DNA of 64,000 nucleotides from Bernardetia sp042180575 (GTDB lineage: Bacteria > Bacteroidota > Bacteroidia > Cytophagales > Bernardetiaceae). Shown piece by piece: positions 44,045 to 52,511 of this stretch. The first letter of the stretch is position 1. Each line of letters begins with the position of its first letter. The translations under genes were made by a program, and so were the position numbers. The DNA is taken from contig NZ_CP170094.1 in assembly GCF_042180575.1 (NCBI RefSeq), positions 1,612,001 to 1,676,000 of the forward strand. The letters run 5' to 3'. Under the pieces are notes generated by a model. The model was not told the DNA's origin. It saw nothing but the letters and a program-made list of their open reading frames with translations, and did no database searches.

Positions 44045-46066
44045 TTATTCTTTTACAATACGCACAGTAGTTGTTTTTTGAGAATCCGAAATTTGAAGTA
44101 AGTACAAGCCTTTAGGTTGTGTTTCTAAGTTGATAGTCCCTTCTAAAACTACTCCTGTTTTTATTTTTTTCTCTTCTAAAACTAGCTTTCCTATTGCATC
44201 AAAAATCTGAATTGTATGCTCTCCCTCTCTTTCAGAACTCAAACTATATGAAAACTCATTTGGAGTCGGATTTGGATAAATAAATAAACCCTTTTTTGTA
44301 ATAATACAAGGGTGAGGAGCAGTAAAAGCATCATTTTTTATAAATTGACAATCCGTTTCATCTGAAAAACTAGCCAATACATTTACTAGTTTATCATCTG
44401 AATCAAGATTGGTAAGAGTAATAGTTTGAGGGCTTTGCGTAATAGCAAAAGATTGATTATTGATTACTAAATTTCCTGTTGGTGGTGCATTGGAATAATT
44501 AATAGTTAGTGATTGAGAATATGTATTTGTTTCTTGATTACATTCACTTTGCGTTCCTGTTTCTATCGAATCAATGAAACAGGCTACTTTATTAATAATA
44601 AGAGAATAATCTTCTGCTTGTCCATTAAAGACTTGGCAAGAAGTAGCTATTCCATCTTCATTAGCAGAAGCAACTACTCGCATTCGTAAAGGTTGATTGA
44701 AGAGTATGTCTGAATAAGGTACTTGATAGATTGCATTAAACGTTTGTATGTTTCCATTATATTCTGTATTTCCTGATGCTATTTCTTCTCCTTCATCTAT
44801 AAAATCGCCATCATTGTTATAATCTACATATACTTTTACATTGTGCAAAGTAGTAGAGGTTTCTACTTTTATAATCTGTTTTGAATCTGAATCTAAGATT
44901 AGTTGTTGTGTACAAGTTCTGTCAAAATAATTTTCTTGTTCTATCTCTGAATCTTGTGAAAAAATATTTAATTCATCTAGAACAAAACGAGTTATTCCTA
45001 CATTAGTTTTTACTCCTATATTTGTAGGCACACAAGCAGAAACGGAAAGGTTTTGGTTAGGGGGAGTTGCACCTAAAGAAGTAAGTAGTCCACCTCTTAA
45101 CGTTTCTAATGCAGTACGCATACGAATTTTTTGGTTAGGGGTAAAACTACTTCTATTACTACAATAAGACATATAGTTATTTAAAGTAGCTTGAGATACC
45201 AATATTCCACAATTGCTTTGCTTACAATCTGAAAAGTACATTCGTCCATGAGGATCTGTATCACAAATTTCATCTCCTTGTGTAGTACAATCTGTATTTT
45301 CTGGACAATCAGTAGAGTCTGTACTTTCTCCATGTATTTCTGCTCTATAAAAAGTATGATAGAGAAAAAAACCATGACCAAACTCATGAGTTAGGGTTGT
45401 TGATACAGCATTTACTATTTGCGAAACTATTACTATACCATCTGTTTCATTTCTTGTTGTATTTGGATAAGTAGCATAACCTGCAGCTCTTCCTCCTGCC
45501 ACTCTATTTATTATCCAGATATTATAATAATCGATATTAGACCAAACACTTAATGCTTTCATCTCTTGGTCAGTTACCCCTCTTTCTGCACCAATACTAA
45601 CTCCTCTCTGTACATAACCATCAAGTACTGAACCATCTACTCTATTAATACCGGTTGTAGGAGTACAATCAGGACTTCTTTTAGCCAAAACAAATTCTAT
45701 TTCTATGTCTGCACCACTATAAATAGCTCTAAAATTTTCATTAAGTACTTTTATTATTTTTTTTATGCTAGAATCACTAGGATTATAAAAAGTATCTATT
45801 TCTCTTCCTGTATGAATAACATGTACCACAACAGGAATTTGATAGACTCTATTCTCTGTTTTACTGACAGCATCATTAGCCATTTTTTTGGCTATATGTT
45901 TTTGCAGACTAAGTTGCATTTTTTGAAAATTAGCTTTGTAAGCTGGGTCAGAAGCTAATTTTTGTTGGTGTAAAATATCTGTTGCACAAGGCTCTTGAGA
46001 ATAAGAAACTTGACTTATCAAGAAGCAGAAAAACAGAAAAATAATAGTGAAGTAATTTTTAGACAT
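44045..46066 (-). CDS. T9SS-secreted M43-like metalloprotease
   Basis: 673 aa from the ATG at 46066. The longer frame to 46180 would run through the terminator of the preceding gene, so it is rejected. Signal peptide SKNYFTIIFLFFCFLISQ.., M43-like domain with HEFGHGFFLYH at 227-237 and 'NNYMSYCSNRS'. A GEVED domain ('VKVYVDYNNDGDFIDEGEEI') is followed by a short beta domain and a type A T9SS signal ('YPNPTPNEFSYSLSSEREGE' ... RIVKE). It parallels the first 500 residues of the 1772-aa protein but lacks Calx-beta repeats. The conserved Gly of the zinc motif is Phe here. Confidence 0.87.
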   Translation of the reverse strand: MSKNYFTIIFLFFCFLISQVSYSQEPCATDILHQQKLASDPAYKANFQKMQLSLQKHIAKKMANDAVSKTENRVYQIPVVVHVIHTGREIDTFYNPSDSSIKKIIKVLNENFRAIYSGADIEIEFVLAKRSPDCTPTTGINRVDGSVLDGYVQRGVSIGAERGVTDQEMKALSVWSNIDYYNIWIINRVAGGRAAGYATYPNTTRNETDGIVIVSQIVNAVSTTLTHEFGHGFFLYHTFYRAEIHGESTDSTDCPENTDCTTQGDEICDTDPHGRMYFSDCKQSNCGILVSQATLNNYMSYCSNRSSFTPNQKIRMRTALETLRGGLLTSLGATPPNQNLSVSACVPTNIGVKTNVGITRFVLDELNIFSQDSEIEQENYFDRTCTQQLILDSDSKQIIKVETSTTLHNVKVYVDYNNDGDFIDEGEEIASGNTEYNGNIQTFNAIYQVPYSDILFNQPLRMRVVASANEDGIATSCQVFNGQAEDYSLIINKVACFIDSIETGTQSECNQETNTYSQSLTINYSNAPPTGNLVINNQSFAITQSPQTITLTNLDSDDKLVNVLASFSDETDCQFIKNDAFTAPHPCIITKKGLFIYPNPTPNEFSYSLSSEREGEHTIQIFDAIGKLVLEEKKIKTGVVLEGTINLETQPKGLYLLQISDSQKTTTVRIVKE

Positions 46067-46140
46067 AATAGAAAAAGTATAGAAATAAATAATTAGATTA
46101 TTTAAAGATACTACTTTTCTCTCAAAAAATGCTTTACATA

Positions 46141-46174
46141 AAAAAAGCAACCTTATTGCTAAGATTGCTTTTTT
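46141..46174 (-). terminator. Terminator of the 822-aa T9SS gene
   Basis: Same AAAAAAGCAA/TTGCTTTTTT stem-loop as at 43942-43975, 20 bp downstream of the stop at 46195. Confidence 0.7.
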
Positions 46175-46194
46175 AATCAAAATTTTATCGTTTG

Positions 46195-48660
46195 TTATTC
46201 TTTTACAATACGCACAGTAGTTGTTTTTTGAGAATCTGAAATTTGAAGTAAGTACAAACCTTTAGATTGTGTTTCTAAGTTGATTGTACCTTCCAAAAAT
46301 GCGCCTTGTTTGTCTTGTGTTCTTTCCAAAATCAATTTACCTGTTACATCAAAAAGACGAATCGTATGTACTCCTTCCTTATCATTTTTCAAACTGTATG
46401 AAAAGTTAGTTTGAGTTGGATTTGGATAGGCTACAATGTGGTCTTTTTGTGTAAAATTCTTATCTGTTTTGAACAAAATCACAAAACGCTTGACTTCTTT
46501 ATTTGCTTCGGCTACAAACTCATATTCTGGGTTTGCTTTTAAGTCGTGCAAAGTTTCGGTCAATGAATCATACAAATAGACATTACTTAATGAATGGAAA
46601 TATTTGATTTCACGAACTACAATTTTGTGCTTACCACTTTTTATGATATTCATCGCTAAAGGCAAAATCATATCTTCATCAAATTTTGGCAAAACATTGA
46701 TAGCATAATATTCATTTTCAGAAGTAGTGTTATTTTTATTGTACGAGTACAAAGTAGAAACATAGCCATTTATTTTATGAATTTTTTGAGCATCATACAA
46801 ATTATCAAAATTAGAAGTTGCACCTTCAATAAACCCAATGGCTGTTTCATCCATATTTCCTTCTGACAAAATTCCTAATTTAATAACTCCATCTTTAACA
46901 ACTTCATTAGCTTGCGTTTTGAAAAAGCGTGTATTTTCATAGGTAGTAGGACGAACACTATTATTCATTGCAAGTTCTGGATTAGTTCCAATCGCTTTGA
47001 CAAAAAAGCTTTGCATTAGAGCAATATCTTCTTGCCCTCCATTTACTTTCATATCTGTTAGAGCATTATAAGTAGCATAATTGGCAGCATACTGTCCTGT
47101 TTTGATATCAATATAAATAGTAGGTTCTACATTAGCAGAATTAGTCGATAGGTTATATACCGAACTCCATTTGATAGGGGATGGATAGGGATTTCCAATA
47201 AGATTAAAACCAGTTGCTGTATTTGAAAGAGGAATAGTTATGTTTCCATTATTGAGCTGTCCCTTCAAATCTATGACTGCACCCGTAGCCAAATTTACCT
47301 CATATCCTCGTCCAACCTCCAAATCATCCGTTTCTAAAGGAACTTTATAGCCCATTGTAAAAGCACTAAAACGACCTGATGGCGAAGCAGTAGCAGATGA
47401 AGGTTCATCATACTTAAAAAAAGTAGGAAAAGGATTCGTATAAGTAGGTTCGGCTGCTGTATTGTAAGATTGTGTCAAAACTAAATTCATGTCATCACCA
47501 AACTGAGAAACAGTAGCAGTTGTACTTGTAAAGGGAGAAGAAAACATGTGATAACCTTGTCCATTATACGTTCCTGTGAAATTGGGAATAGTTGTTGGGT
47601 CAAGTGTGAGGCGTTCAGTAATTACATTTCCACTTACCGTATTTGTGCCACTATTAACAACCATTGCTGTACCTGTTTCGGTTGAGCGAAGAACAAAATC
47701 AGCCCCTGTATTAACTATCACTTCTGCATTTCCTTGCATCTCTAAAACTTCTGAAATACCCATATTTCCATCAATAGTGAGAGTTATTCCATCATTTACT
47801 TGAATATTTTTTATAGTTACATCTTCGTAATTTCCTGTACTAGAGGTAAAAGTAAGATTTTTATCTACTATTACATCCTCATCATAAAAACGATTAGCTA
47901 ATATCTCAATCGTTTGTCCTGCTGTAGCTGCATCGACAGCATCTTGAATGGTGGCATATCTTCCTCCTGTACCTGGATTTCCTACACTATATACGGTTAC
48001 AGTTACTACATCAGTTTCACGCCTACAAGCAAAAGGCGCACCAGGTGAAGCAGGATAATCTGCTCTAACGAGATAATTTGTTGTGGTTGTCAATGCTCCT
48101 GTTGAAAAATCAATGACTCCCCCTGTACCTGATGTAGGAGAAAGATAATGTATTTCGTGCATCGAACCTGTCAAATCATTTCGCAAATTGTAATCTATGC
48201 CTACTTGAGAACCTGACAGAGAAATAGTCGTTCCTGTGCCGTATAAAACCTCGTTTGGAGTGGCTGAAGCAGTATAAGTAATTGGAGCTTGAACTATAGG
48301 CATATTAGTAGGTACAACATCACTAATTACAACAGGGTCGGAAGACCTTACTCGCAATAAATACCCATTTCCTGATGGATAAGAAAGAGGAACAGTCAAA
48401 GTAATAGAAGAAAATAGTGGTGGTACAGTAGTCGTAGTAGCAGTAACAGAAGGAGTAGTAAAATCTCCATTTTGATCAGACACTTCTAACGTAAATATGT
48501 TTCCTACATTAAATGTCCCTGTAGTAGTAAAAGATGCAAATACATCTGAATTACACATAAAACCACTTAATGGAGTTTCATCATTTGCAGTAATCGTCTG
48601 TGCTTGCAGCTTCATAACAATACATAAAGAGAATAAAAGAATAAATATGTTTTTTTTCAT
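46195..48660 (-). CDS. T9SS-secreted protein with beta-helix-like segment
   Basis: 821 aa from the ATG at 48660 (MKKNIFILLFSLCIVMKLQA signal). The upstream 31-codon extension is hydrophobic but starts inside the promoter region. Domains: Ig-like region (~20-240), then a parallel beta-helix start ('RYATIQDAVDAATAGQTIEI'), then the same ~450-residue C-terminal region as the 1772-aa protein ('GYHMFSSPFTS', 'NLIGNPYPSPIKW', 'DSLTETLHDLKANPEYEFVA') ending in 'YPNPTQTNFSYSL' and RIVKE. No catalytic motif is visible. It is likely a surface or secreted protein exported by T9SS. Shared modules with its neighbours suggest recombination among them. Confidence 0.85.
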   Translation of the reverse strand: MKKNIFILLFSLCIVMKLQAQTITANDETPLSGFMCNSDVFASFTTTGTFNVGNIFTLEVSDQNGDFTTPSVTATTTTVPPLFSSITLTVPLSYPSGNGYLLRVRSSDPVVISDVVPTNMPIVQAPITYTASATPNEVLYGTGTTISLSGSQVGIDYNLRNDLTGSMHEIHYLSPTSGTGGVIDFSTGALTTTTNYLVRADYPASPGAPFACRRETDVVTVTVYSVGNPGTGGRYATIQDAVDAATAGQTIEILANRFYDEDVIVDKNLTFTSSTGNYEDVTIKNIQVNDGITLTIDGNMGISEVLEMQGNAEVIVNTGADFVLRSTETGTAMVVNSGTNTVSGNVITERLTLDPTTIPNFTGTYNGQGYHMFSSPFTSTTATVSQFGDDMNLVLTQSYNTAAEPTYTNPFPTFFKYDEPSSATASPSGRFSAFTMGYKVPLETDDLEVGRGYEVNLATGAVIDLKGQLNNGNITIPLSNTATGFNLIGNPYPSPIKWSSVYNLSTNSANVEPTIYIDIKTGQYAANYATYNALTDMKVNGGQEDIALMQSFFVKAIGTNPELAMNNSVRPTTYENTRFFKTQANEVVKDGVIKLGILSEGNMDETAIGFIEGATSNFDNLYDAQKIHKINGYVSTLYSYNKNNTTSENEYYAINVLPKFDEDMILPLAMNIIKSGKHKIVVREIKYFHSLSNVYLYDSLTETLHDLKANPEYEFVAEANKEVKRFVILFKTDKNFTQKDHIVAYPNPTQTNFSYSLKNDKEGVHTIRLFDVTGKLILERTQDKQGAFLEGTINLETQSKGLYLLQISDSQKTTTVRIVKE

Positions 48661-48757
48661 TTTGATAAATATGTTGATGAGCAAAATAATTATATAATTC
48701 ACAAAATTACTAAACCTTATTTTGTTTTTAGTTAAAAAGACTGTAAAAAGCATAAGT

Positions 48758-48873
48758 TAAGTAGTGTGACTAAATTAATGTAACATCTCGCTTTTGTTAT
48801 TATTTTAAGATAACGATAAGAGTAAAGATTTTTAATTTTAAAAAATGTTATGTTAATTATGGAAGACTACTTA
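48758..48873. mobile_element. 116-bp MITE-like element, copy 1
   Basis: Begins TAAGTAGTGTGAC and ends with ACTACTTA, so the ends are inverted repeats. It matches 50772-50887 over the full 116 bp with about six differences. There is no coding capacity. The terminal TA could be a TA target duplication, as left by Tc1/mariner-like (IS630) transposition. It lies upstream of the 46195-48660 gene and 67 bp from IS3. Confidence 0.7.
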
Positions 48874-48989
48874 TTTTAATATTTGTTTTTAAAAGTGAGC
48901 TATTAAAATCTCAATTTTTGAAAAATAAGAAATACCTTGTGTCTAGTCCTGAAATAGTGTTACAGTTTTTTAGATAAATTAAATATATA

Positions 48990-49835
48990 TCAGGCAGTCT
49001 TTAGATTGTCTGATTTTTCTTTTTTATAGGTTCTTATTTGAATATTTTCCTCTTTATGGGTTTGTTGTGGTGTTTGCATGTAGAGTGACCAATGAGGTCT
49101 TTCTGTGTTATAAATTTCCACACTTTCTTTTACCACTTTTTGCAAAAACTTCAAATAAGTTATTTGTGAGTCCAATAAAAACTCTTGTTTTAAAATTCCA
49201 TTTACACGTTCTGCAACGGCATTTTCATACGGATCATAGCATTCTGTCATACTACAACGAATATGGTTTTTAGTTAAAATAGTTTGATATTCATCACTAC
49301 AATATTGAACTCCTCTGTCTGAATGATGAGTTAGTTCTCGTAAAGGATAGTTTCTGTTTTTCAATGCCATTTTCAAAGCATTTGAACAACCAATTGTCTC
49401 TAAGCTATTAGAAACATCATAACCCACTATTTTTTTTGAATACGCATCTGTAACCAATGCTAAATACATCGGATTCTCTCTTGTTCCAACATAAGTAATA
49501 TCACTTACCCAAACTTGCTCTGCTCGTTCAATTTTTAAATTTGCTATCAAATTTCTATGCTTTTTGAAACGATGAAATGAATCCGTAGTAATGTGATACC
49601 TCCGTTTGGGTAAAATAAGAAGATGGTTAGCTTTTAAAATAAAAAATAGTTTATCTCGTCCCACTTTCAAGGCTTTCAAAGGAGTTTCTAAAATATGATA
49701 GAGTTTGCCAGTACCAACTCGTGGCATTTGCGCTCTAACCTTTTTTACTAAATCAACTACTTTTTGAGCTAACTCTTTACATTTTTTCGTTCGCAATAAA
49801 GAGTAATAATACACCCGTCTAGTTATCCCAAGCAA
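48990..49835 (-). CDS. IS3-family transposase OrfB (DDE integrase)
   Basis: 281 aa from the nearest initiation codon, but the frame is open up to the orfA overlap, so the real product is an OrfAB fusion. DDE residues: D in 'VWVSDITYVGT', D in 'THHSDRGVQYCS' and E in 'DPYENAVAERVNG'. The C-terminal 'YNTERPHWSLYMQTP' is typical. Entry from orfA is by -1 slippage at A AAA AAC (minus strand 49907-49901), giving RKKLQTQVISS. Confidence 0.92.
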   Translation of the reverse strand: MLGITRRVYYYSLLRTKKCKELAQKVVDLVKKVRAQMPRVGTGKLYHILETPLKALKVGRDKLFFILKANHLLILPKRRYHITTDSFHRFKKHRNLIANLKIERAEQVWVSDITYVGTRENPMYLALVTDAYSKKIVGYDVSNSLETIGCSNALKMALKNRNYPLRELTHHSDRGVQYCSDEYQTILTKNHIRCSMTECYDPYENAVAERVNGILKQEFLLDSQITYLKFLQKVVKESVEIYNTERPHWSLYMQTPQQTHKEENIQIRTYKKEKSDNLKTA

Positions 49836-49885
49836 TTTACAGGTTTTACTTATACTTGTTGCATGCTGTTCACTAAATGAACTAA

Positions 49886-50269
49886 TTACTTGGGTTTGGA
49901 GTTTTTTCGTATCTGAATTTTATATTCCTTTTCTGCTAAATCAATCATCATATCAAACAAAATAGCCTTTTTATCTAAAGTAGATAGTTCTTCTTGTAAA
50001 GTAGCATTTTGCTTTTTTAGATGACGAATTTCCTGTTCTTGTTCTAATAAACGTTGTTCTGCTGTTTTCATAGGACGAATTACTTTATAAGAATGATCAA
50101 AATTACCATATTTATCAAGCCAATTAACAACTGTTTTTCGGCTCTGAACACCATAATTCCGTTGGGCTTGAGTGACTGTAAAAAGACCTTGTTCGATTTC
50201 CTTAACTACTTGAAGTTTGAACTGCATGGTGTAGTCTTTCTGTGTACGTTTAACATATTTACGTTCCAT
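49886..50269 (-). CDS. IS3-family transposase OrfA
   Basis: 127 aa. N-terminal helix-turn-helix ('YTMQFKLQVVKEIEQGLFTV', 'QRNYGVQSRKTVVNWLDKYG') and a C-terminal leucine-rich coiled coil ('EQRLLEQEQEIRHLKKQNAT'). It binds the inverted repeats and supplies the N-terminus of OrfAB through the slippery site near its 3' end. Confidence 0.92.
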   Translation of the reverse strand: MERKYVKRTQKDYTMQFKLQVVKEIEQGLFTVTQAQRNYGVQSRKTVVNWLDKYGNFDHSYKVIRPMKTAEQRLLEQEQEIRHLKKQNATLQEELSTLDKKAILFDMMIDLAEKEYKIQIRKNSKPK

Positions 50270-50341
50270 AATAAAATTAGTTATGTAACACTATGTTAGG
50301 ACGAGACATTGTCAATAAAAAAAAGGAACTCTATTGCTAGA

Positions 50342-50475
50342 ACAGGGTTTTCTTATAAAAATTCTTGGTGCTTGTCTCAGGATTGTTTCATAAGGTTTCT
50401 ACATCTAAAAATAGAATGTTTAATTTAGAAAGTTTTTTTTAAAAAAAACTTTATTTTTTTATAAGAAAACCCTGT
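50342..50475. mobile_element. 134-bp inverted-repeat element
   Basis: Perfect 20-bp inverted ends ACAGGGTTTTCTTATAAAAA (50342-50361) and its complement (50456-50475) enclose ~94 bp that include a second palindrome (AAAGTTTTTTTT/AAAAAAAACTTT). It could be a MITE-like element or a strong terminator for the small gene at 50521. No clear target duplication is seen. Confidence 0.45.
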
Positions 50476-50520
50476 AAATTTAATAAAGGATAGTATAACT
50501 ATACCATACTTTATACTATT

Positions 50521-50676
50521 TTACCAACATCCTATACAAGAGGAATCCTCTTGACAGGCATGCACAGCTCCAGTTTGACCTTGTTTTGTATTCAAATCAT
50601 ACTGCGTATTATTAAGAAGAACAACCAGTTCTCCTACTTGTGCATAACAATTGGCTTCACCAGTTAGTCTAAACAT
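50521..50676 (-). CDS. Cryptic Cys-rich peptide, natural-product-precursor-like
   Basis: 51 aa from the ATG at 50676. The frame stays open upstream for 13 codons to an ATA at 50715, just after a stop, and these codons read (ATA)KKFGKFAISSEK. Joined, the 64-codon product has a leader-like N-terminus ('KKFGKFAISSEKMFRLTGE') resembling double-glycine-type leaders of Bacteroidota peptides, then a core with four Cys (ANCYAQ..., HACQEDSSCIGCW at the end). The ATA suggests a start codon lost by one mutation, or a shorter product from the internal ATG. It lies between a MITE copy and IS3; no modification or export gene is adjacent. The function is inferred only. Confidence 0.4.
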   Translation of the reverse strand: MFRLTGEANCYAQVGELVVLLNNTQYDLNTKQGQTGAVHACQEDSSCIGCW

Positions 50677-50771
50677 TTTTTCAGAAGAAATAGCAAACTT
50701 CCCAAATTTCTTTATTTAAAGAGTTTATAATTTTAATAAAGTGAAAAGAATAAATATCTGTTATATTCAAA

Positions 50772-50887
50772 TAAGTAGTGTGACTAAATTGATGTAACAT
50801 CTCGCTTTTGTCATTCTTTTAGGATAACGATAAGAGTAAAGATTTTTAATTTTAAAAAATGTTATGCTAATTATGGAAGACTACTTA
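50772..50887. mobile_element. 116-bp MITE-like element, copy 2
   Basis: Same length and ends as 48758-48873 (TAAGTAGTGTGAC ... ACTACTTA), in the same orientation and about 95% identical. The two copies bracket the IS3, the 134-bp palindrome and the cryptic peptide. No gene is recognised between 50888 and 51026. Confidence 0.7.
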
Positions 50888-51026
50888 CAACGTTACAAAC
50901 GTAATAAAATAATTTTTCTTGAGTTGTGTCGCTTTAGTATTCGTACAGTTATAGAGCAAAAATGTTGGTGAGAAAACAGTATATGTTTTTCATTCTAAGT
51001 AACTGAGCAAAATAAAAATATTGAAA

Positions 51027-52253
51027 TTAACTCAATTTCTCAATAGCCTTTTTTATTCTCTCAATCGCTTTTTTGATAAGGTCTTCCGAAGTTGCAAAAG
51101 ATAAACGAACACAAGAAGGCGCACCAAAAGCATCTCCCATCACAACAGCTACATGAGCCGTTTCTAATAAAAACATTGAAAAATCTTCTGAGTTTTGAAT
51201 GGTTTTGCCTTCATATTTTTTACCATAAAAATCACTTACATCAGGAAAAACGTAAAACGCTCCTTGAGGAGTATTACATTTGAATCCTTCTACTTCATCT
51301 AAAAGAGATTTGATTAATTTTCCTCTTTTTTCGTAAGCTGTTTTCATTTCTTCTACTTCTTTTCGGCTTCCATTAAGGGCAGCAACGGCAGCATGTTGAG
51401 TGATAGAATTTGTACCCGAAGTAACTTGTCCTTGAATTTTATCACACGCTTTTGCAATCGCTAAAGGTGCAGCAGCATAACCCAAACGCCATCCTGTCAT
51501 GGCAAAACCTTTTGAAAGTCCATTGATAGTAACTACTCTATCTTTCAAAGATTCTACTCTTCCGATACTAAAATGAGCTTCTCCAAAATTAATATATTCG
51601 TAAATTTCGTCTGCAACGACTGTAATTTTTTCATGTGGAGCAATTACTTCAGCAATTTCTCTCAATTCTTGTTCAGAAAAAACACTTCCAGTAGGGTTAC
51701 AAGGCGAAGAAAAAATAACGGCTTTTGTTTTCGGTGTAATAGCTTCTTTTACTTGCTGTGCTGTTACTTTATAATCATTTTCTAGACTTCCTTCTACAAA
51801 AATAGACTTTCCTTCTGCAAGTTGTACGATTCCGACATAAGAAACCCAATACGGAGTAATGATAATTACCTCATCATCTTTATCAAGAAGAGCAAGCATT
51901 ACGTTTGCAATAGACTGCTTTGCGCCTGTCGAAACTACAATTTGTTCAGTAGAATATTCTAAATTATTTTCTCTCTTGAGTTTATCAACGATAGCTTGGC
52001 GAAGTGGCGCAATTCCAGCAACAGGTGTATAACCAAAATGACCGTCATCAATCGCTTTTTTGGCTGCTTCTTGAATGAAAAGAGGTGTTTTGAAGTCAGG
52101 TTCTCCCAAATTCATATTGATTATATCAATTCCTTGTTCTTTTAACTCACGGCTTTTACGAGCCATAGCAAGGGTTTGAGATTCTTCCATTTCGGAAACA
52201 CGACGAGATAAAATATCTGTATTCGTTTTAGGACTTTGTGCAGTTGTGGACAT
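51027..52253 (-). CDS. PLP-dependent class I aminotransferase (aspartate aminotransferase-like)
   Basis: 408 aa from the ATG at 52253 (MSTTAQSPKTNTDILSRRVS). The 15-codon upstream extension is hydrophobic and unlikely. PLP-binding lysine K248 is in 'INGLSKGFAMTGWRLGYAAA', with 'NPTGSVFSEQEL' and 'VVADEIYEYINF' before it and an Arg near the C-terminus ('SCVRLSFATS') for the substrate carboxylate. It belongs to the aspartate/tyrosine aminotransferase group (AAT I-beta) and transfers amino groups between amino acids and 2-oxoacids in the cytoplasm. Exact substrate cannot be read. Confidence 0.93.
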   Translation of the reverse strand: MSTTAQSPKTNTDILSRRVSEMEESQTLAMARKSRELKEQGIDIINMNLGEPDFKTPLFIQEAAKKAIDDGHFGYTPVAGIAPLRQAIVDKLKRENNLEYSTEQIVVSTGAKQSIANVMLALLDKDDEVIIITPYWVSYVGIVQLAEGKSIFVEGSLENDYKVTAQQVKEAITPKTKAVIFSSPCNPTGSVFSEQELREIAEVIAPHEKITVVADEIYEYINFGEAHFSIGRVESLKDRVVTINGLSKGFAMTGWRLGYAAAPLAIAKACDKIQGQVTSGTNSITQHAAVAALNGSRKEVEEMKTAYEKRGKLIKSLLDEVEGFKCNTPQGAFYVFPDVSDFYGKKYEGKTIQNSEDFSMFLLETAHVAVVMGDAFGAPSCVRLSFATSEDLIKKAIERIKKAIEKLS

Positions 52254-52511
52254 AAAAAGTAGGTTTAGTGCTGTTGGATAGAATACCAACAACGGCAAAT
52301 TTTGATAGAGAATTTTAATAAAACAAAGCTAAAAAATAGTTTGGTAGGTAGCAATTTTTGTTGAGTAGATTTTATAGGTTAAAGGAAATTATAGTTTTGG
52401 AAAATAAATAAGTGAATTTGATATTTATATTTTTGAAATGTAATAAAATTGTGTTATTTTTCTATAAAGTACATGGCTGAAAACTAAATACACAACTAAC
52501 CACTTAATACA

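Larger units (their letters stand above)
48940..50308 (-). mobile_element. IS3-family insertion sequence, complete
   Basis: 1369 bp with terminal inverted repeats TGTCTAGTCCTGAAATAGTG (left) and TGTCTCGTCCTAACATAGTG (right, reverse complement). Both flanks are TTG, a 3-bp target duplication. It contains orfA and orfB linked by an A AAA AAC slippery site. Confidence 0.88.

Noticed and set aside
46066..46180. N-terminal extension of the M43-like protease to 46180
   Set aside because: It would read through the terminator hairpin of the previous gene, and a clean signal peptide begins at 46066.
48660..48753. 31-codon extension of the T9SS protein to 48753
   Set aside because: The extension has a hydrophobic, non-signal composition and the normal MKKNIF signal peptide start is at 48660.
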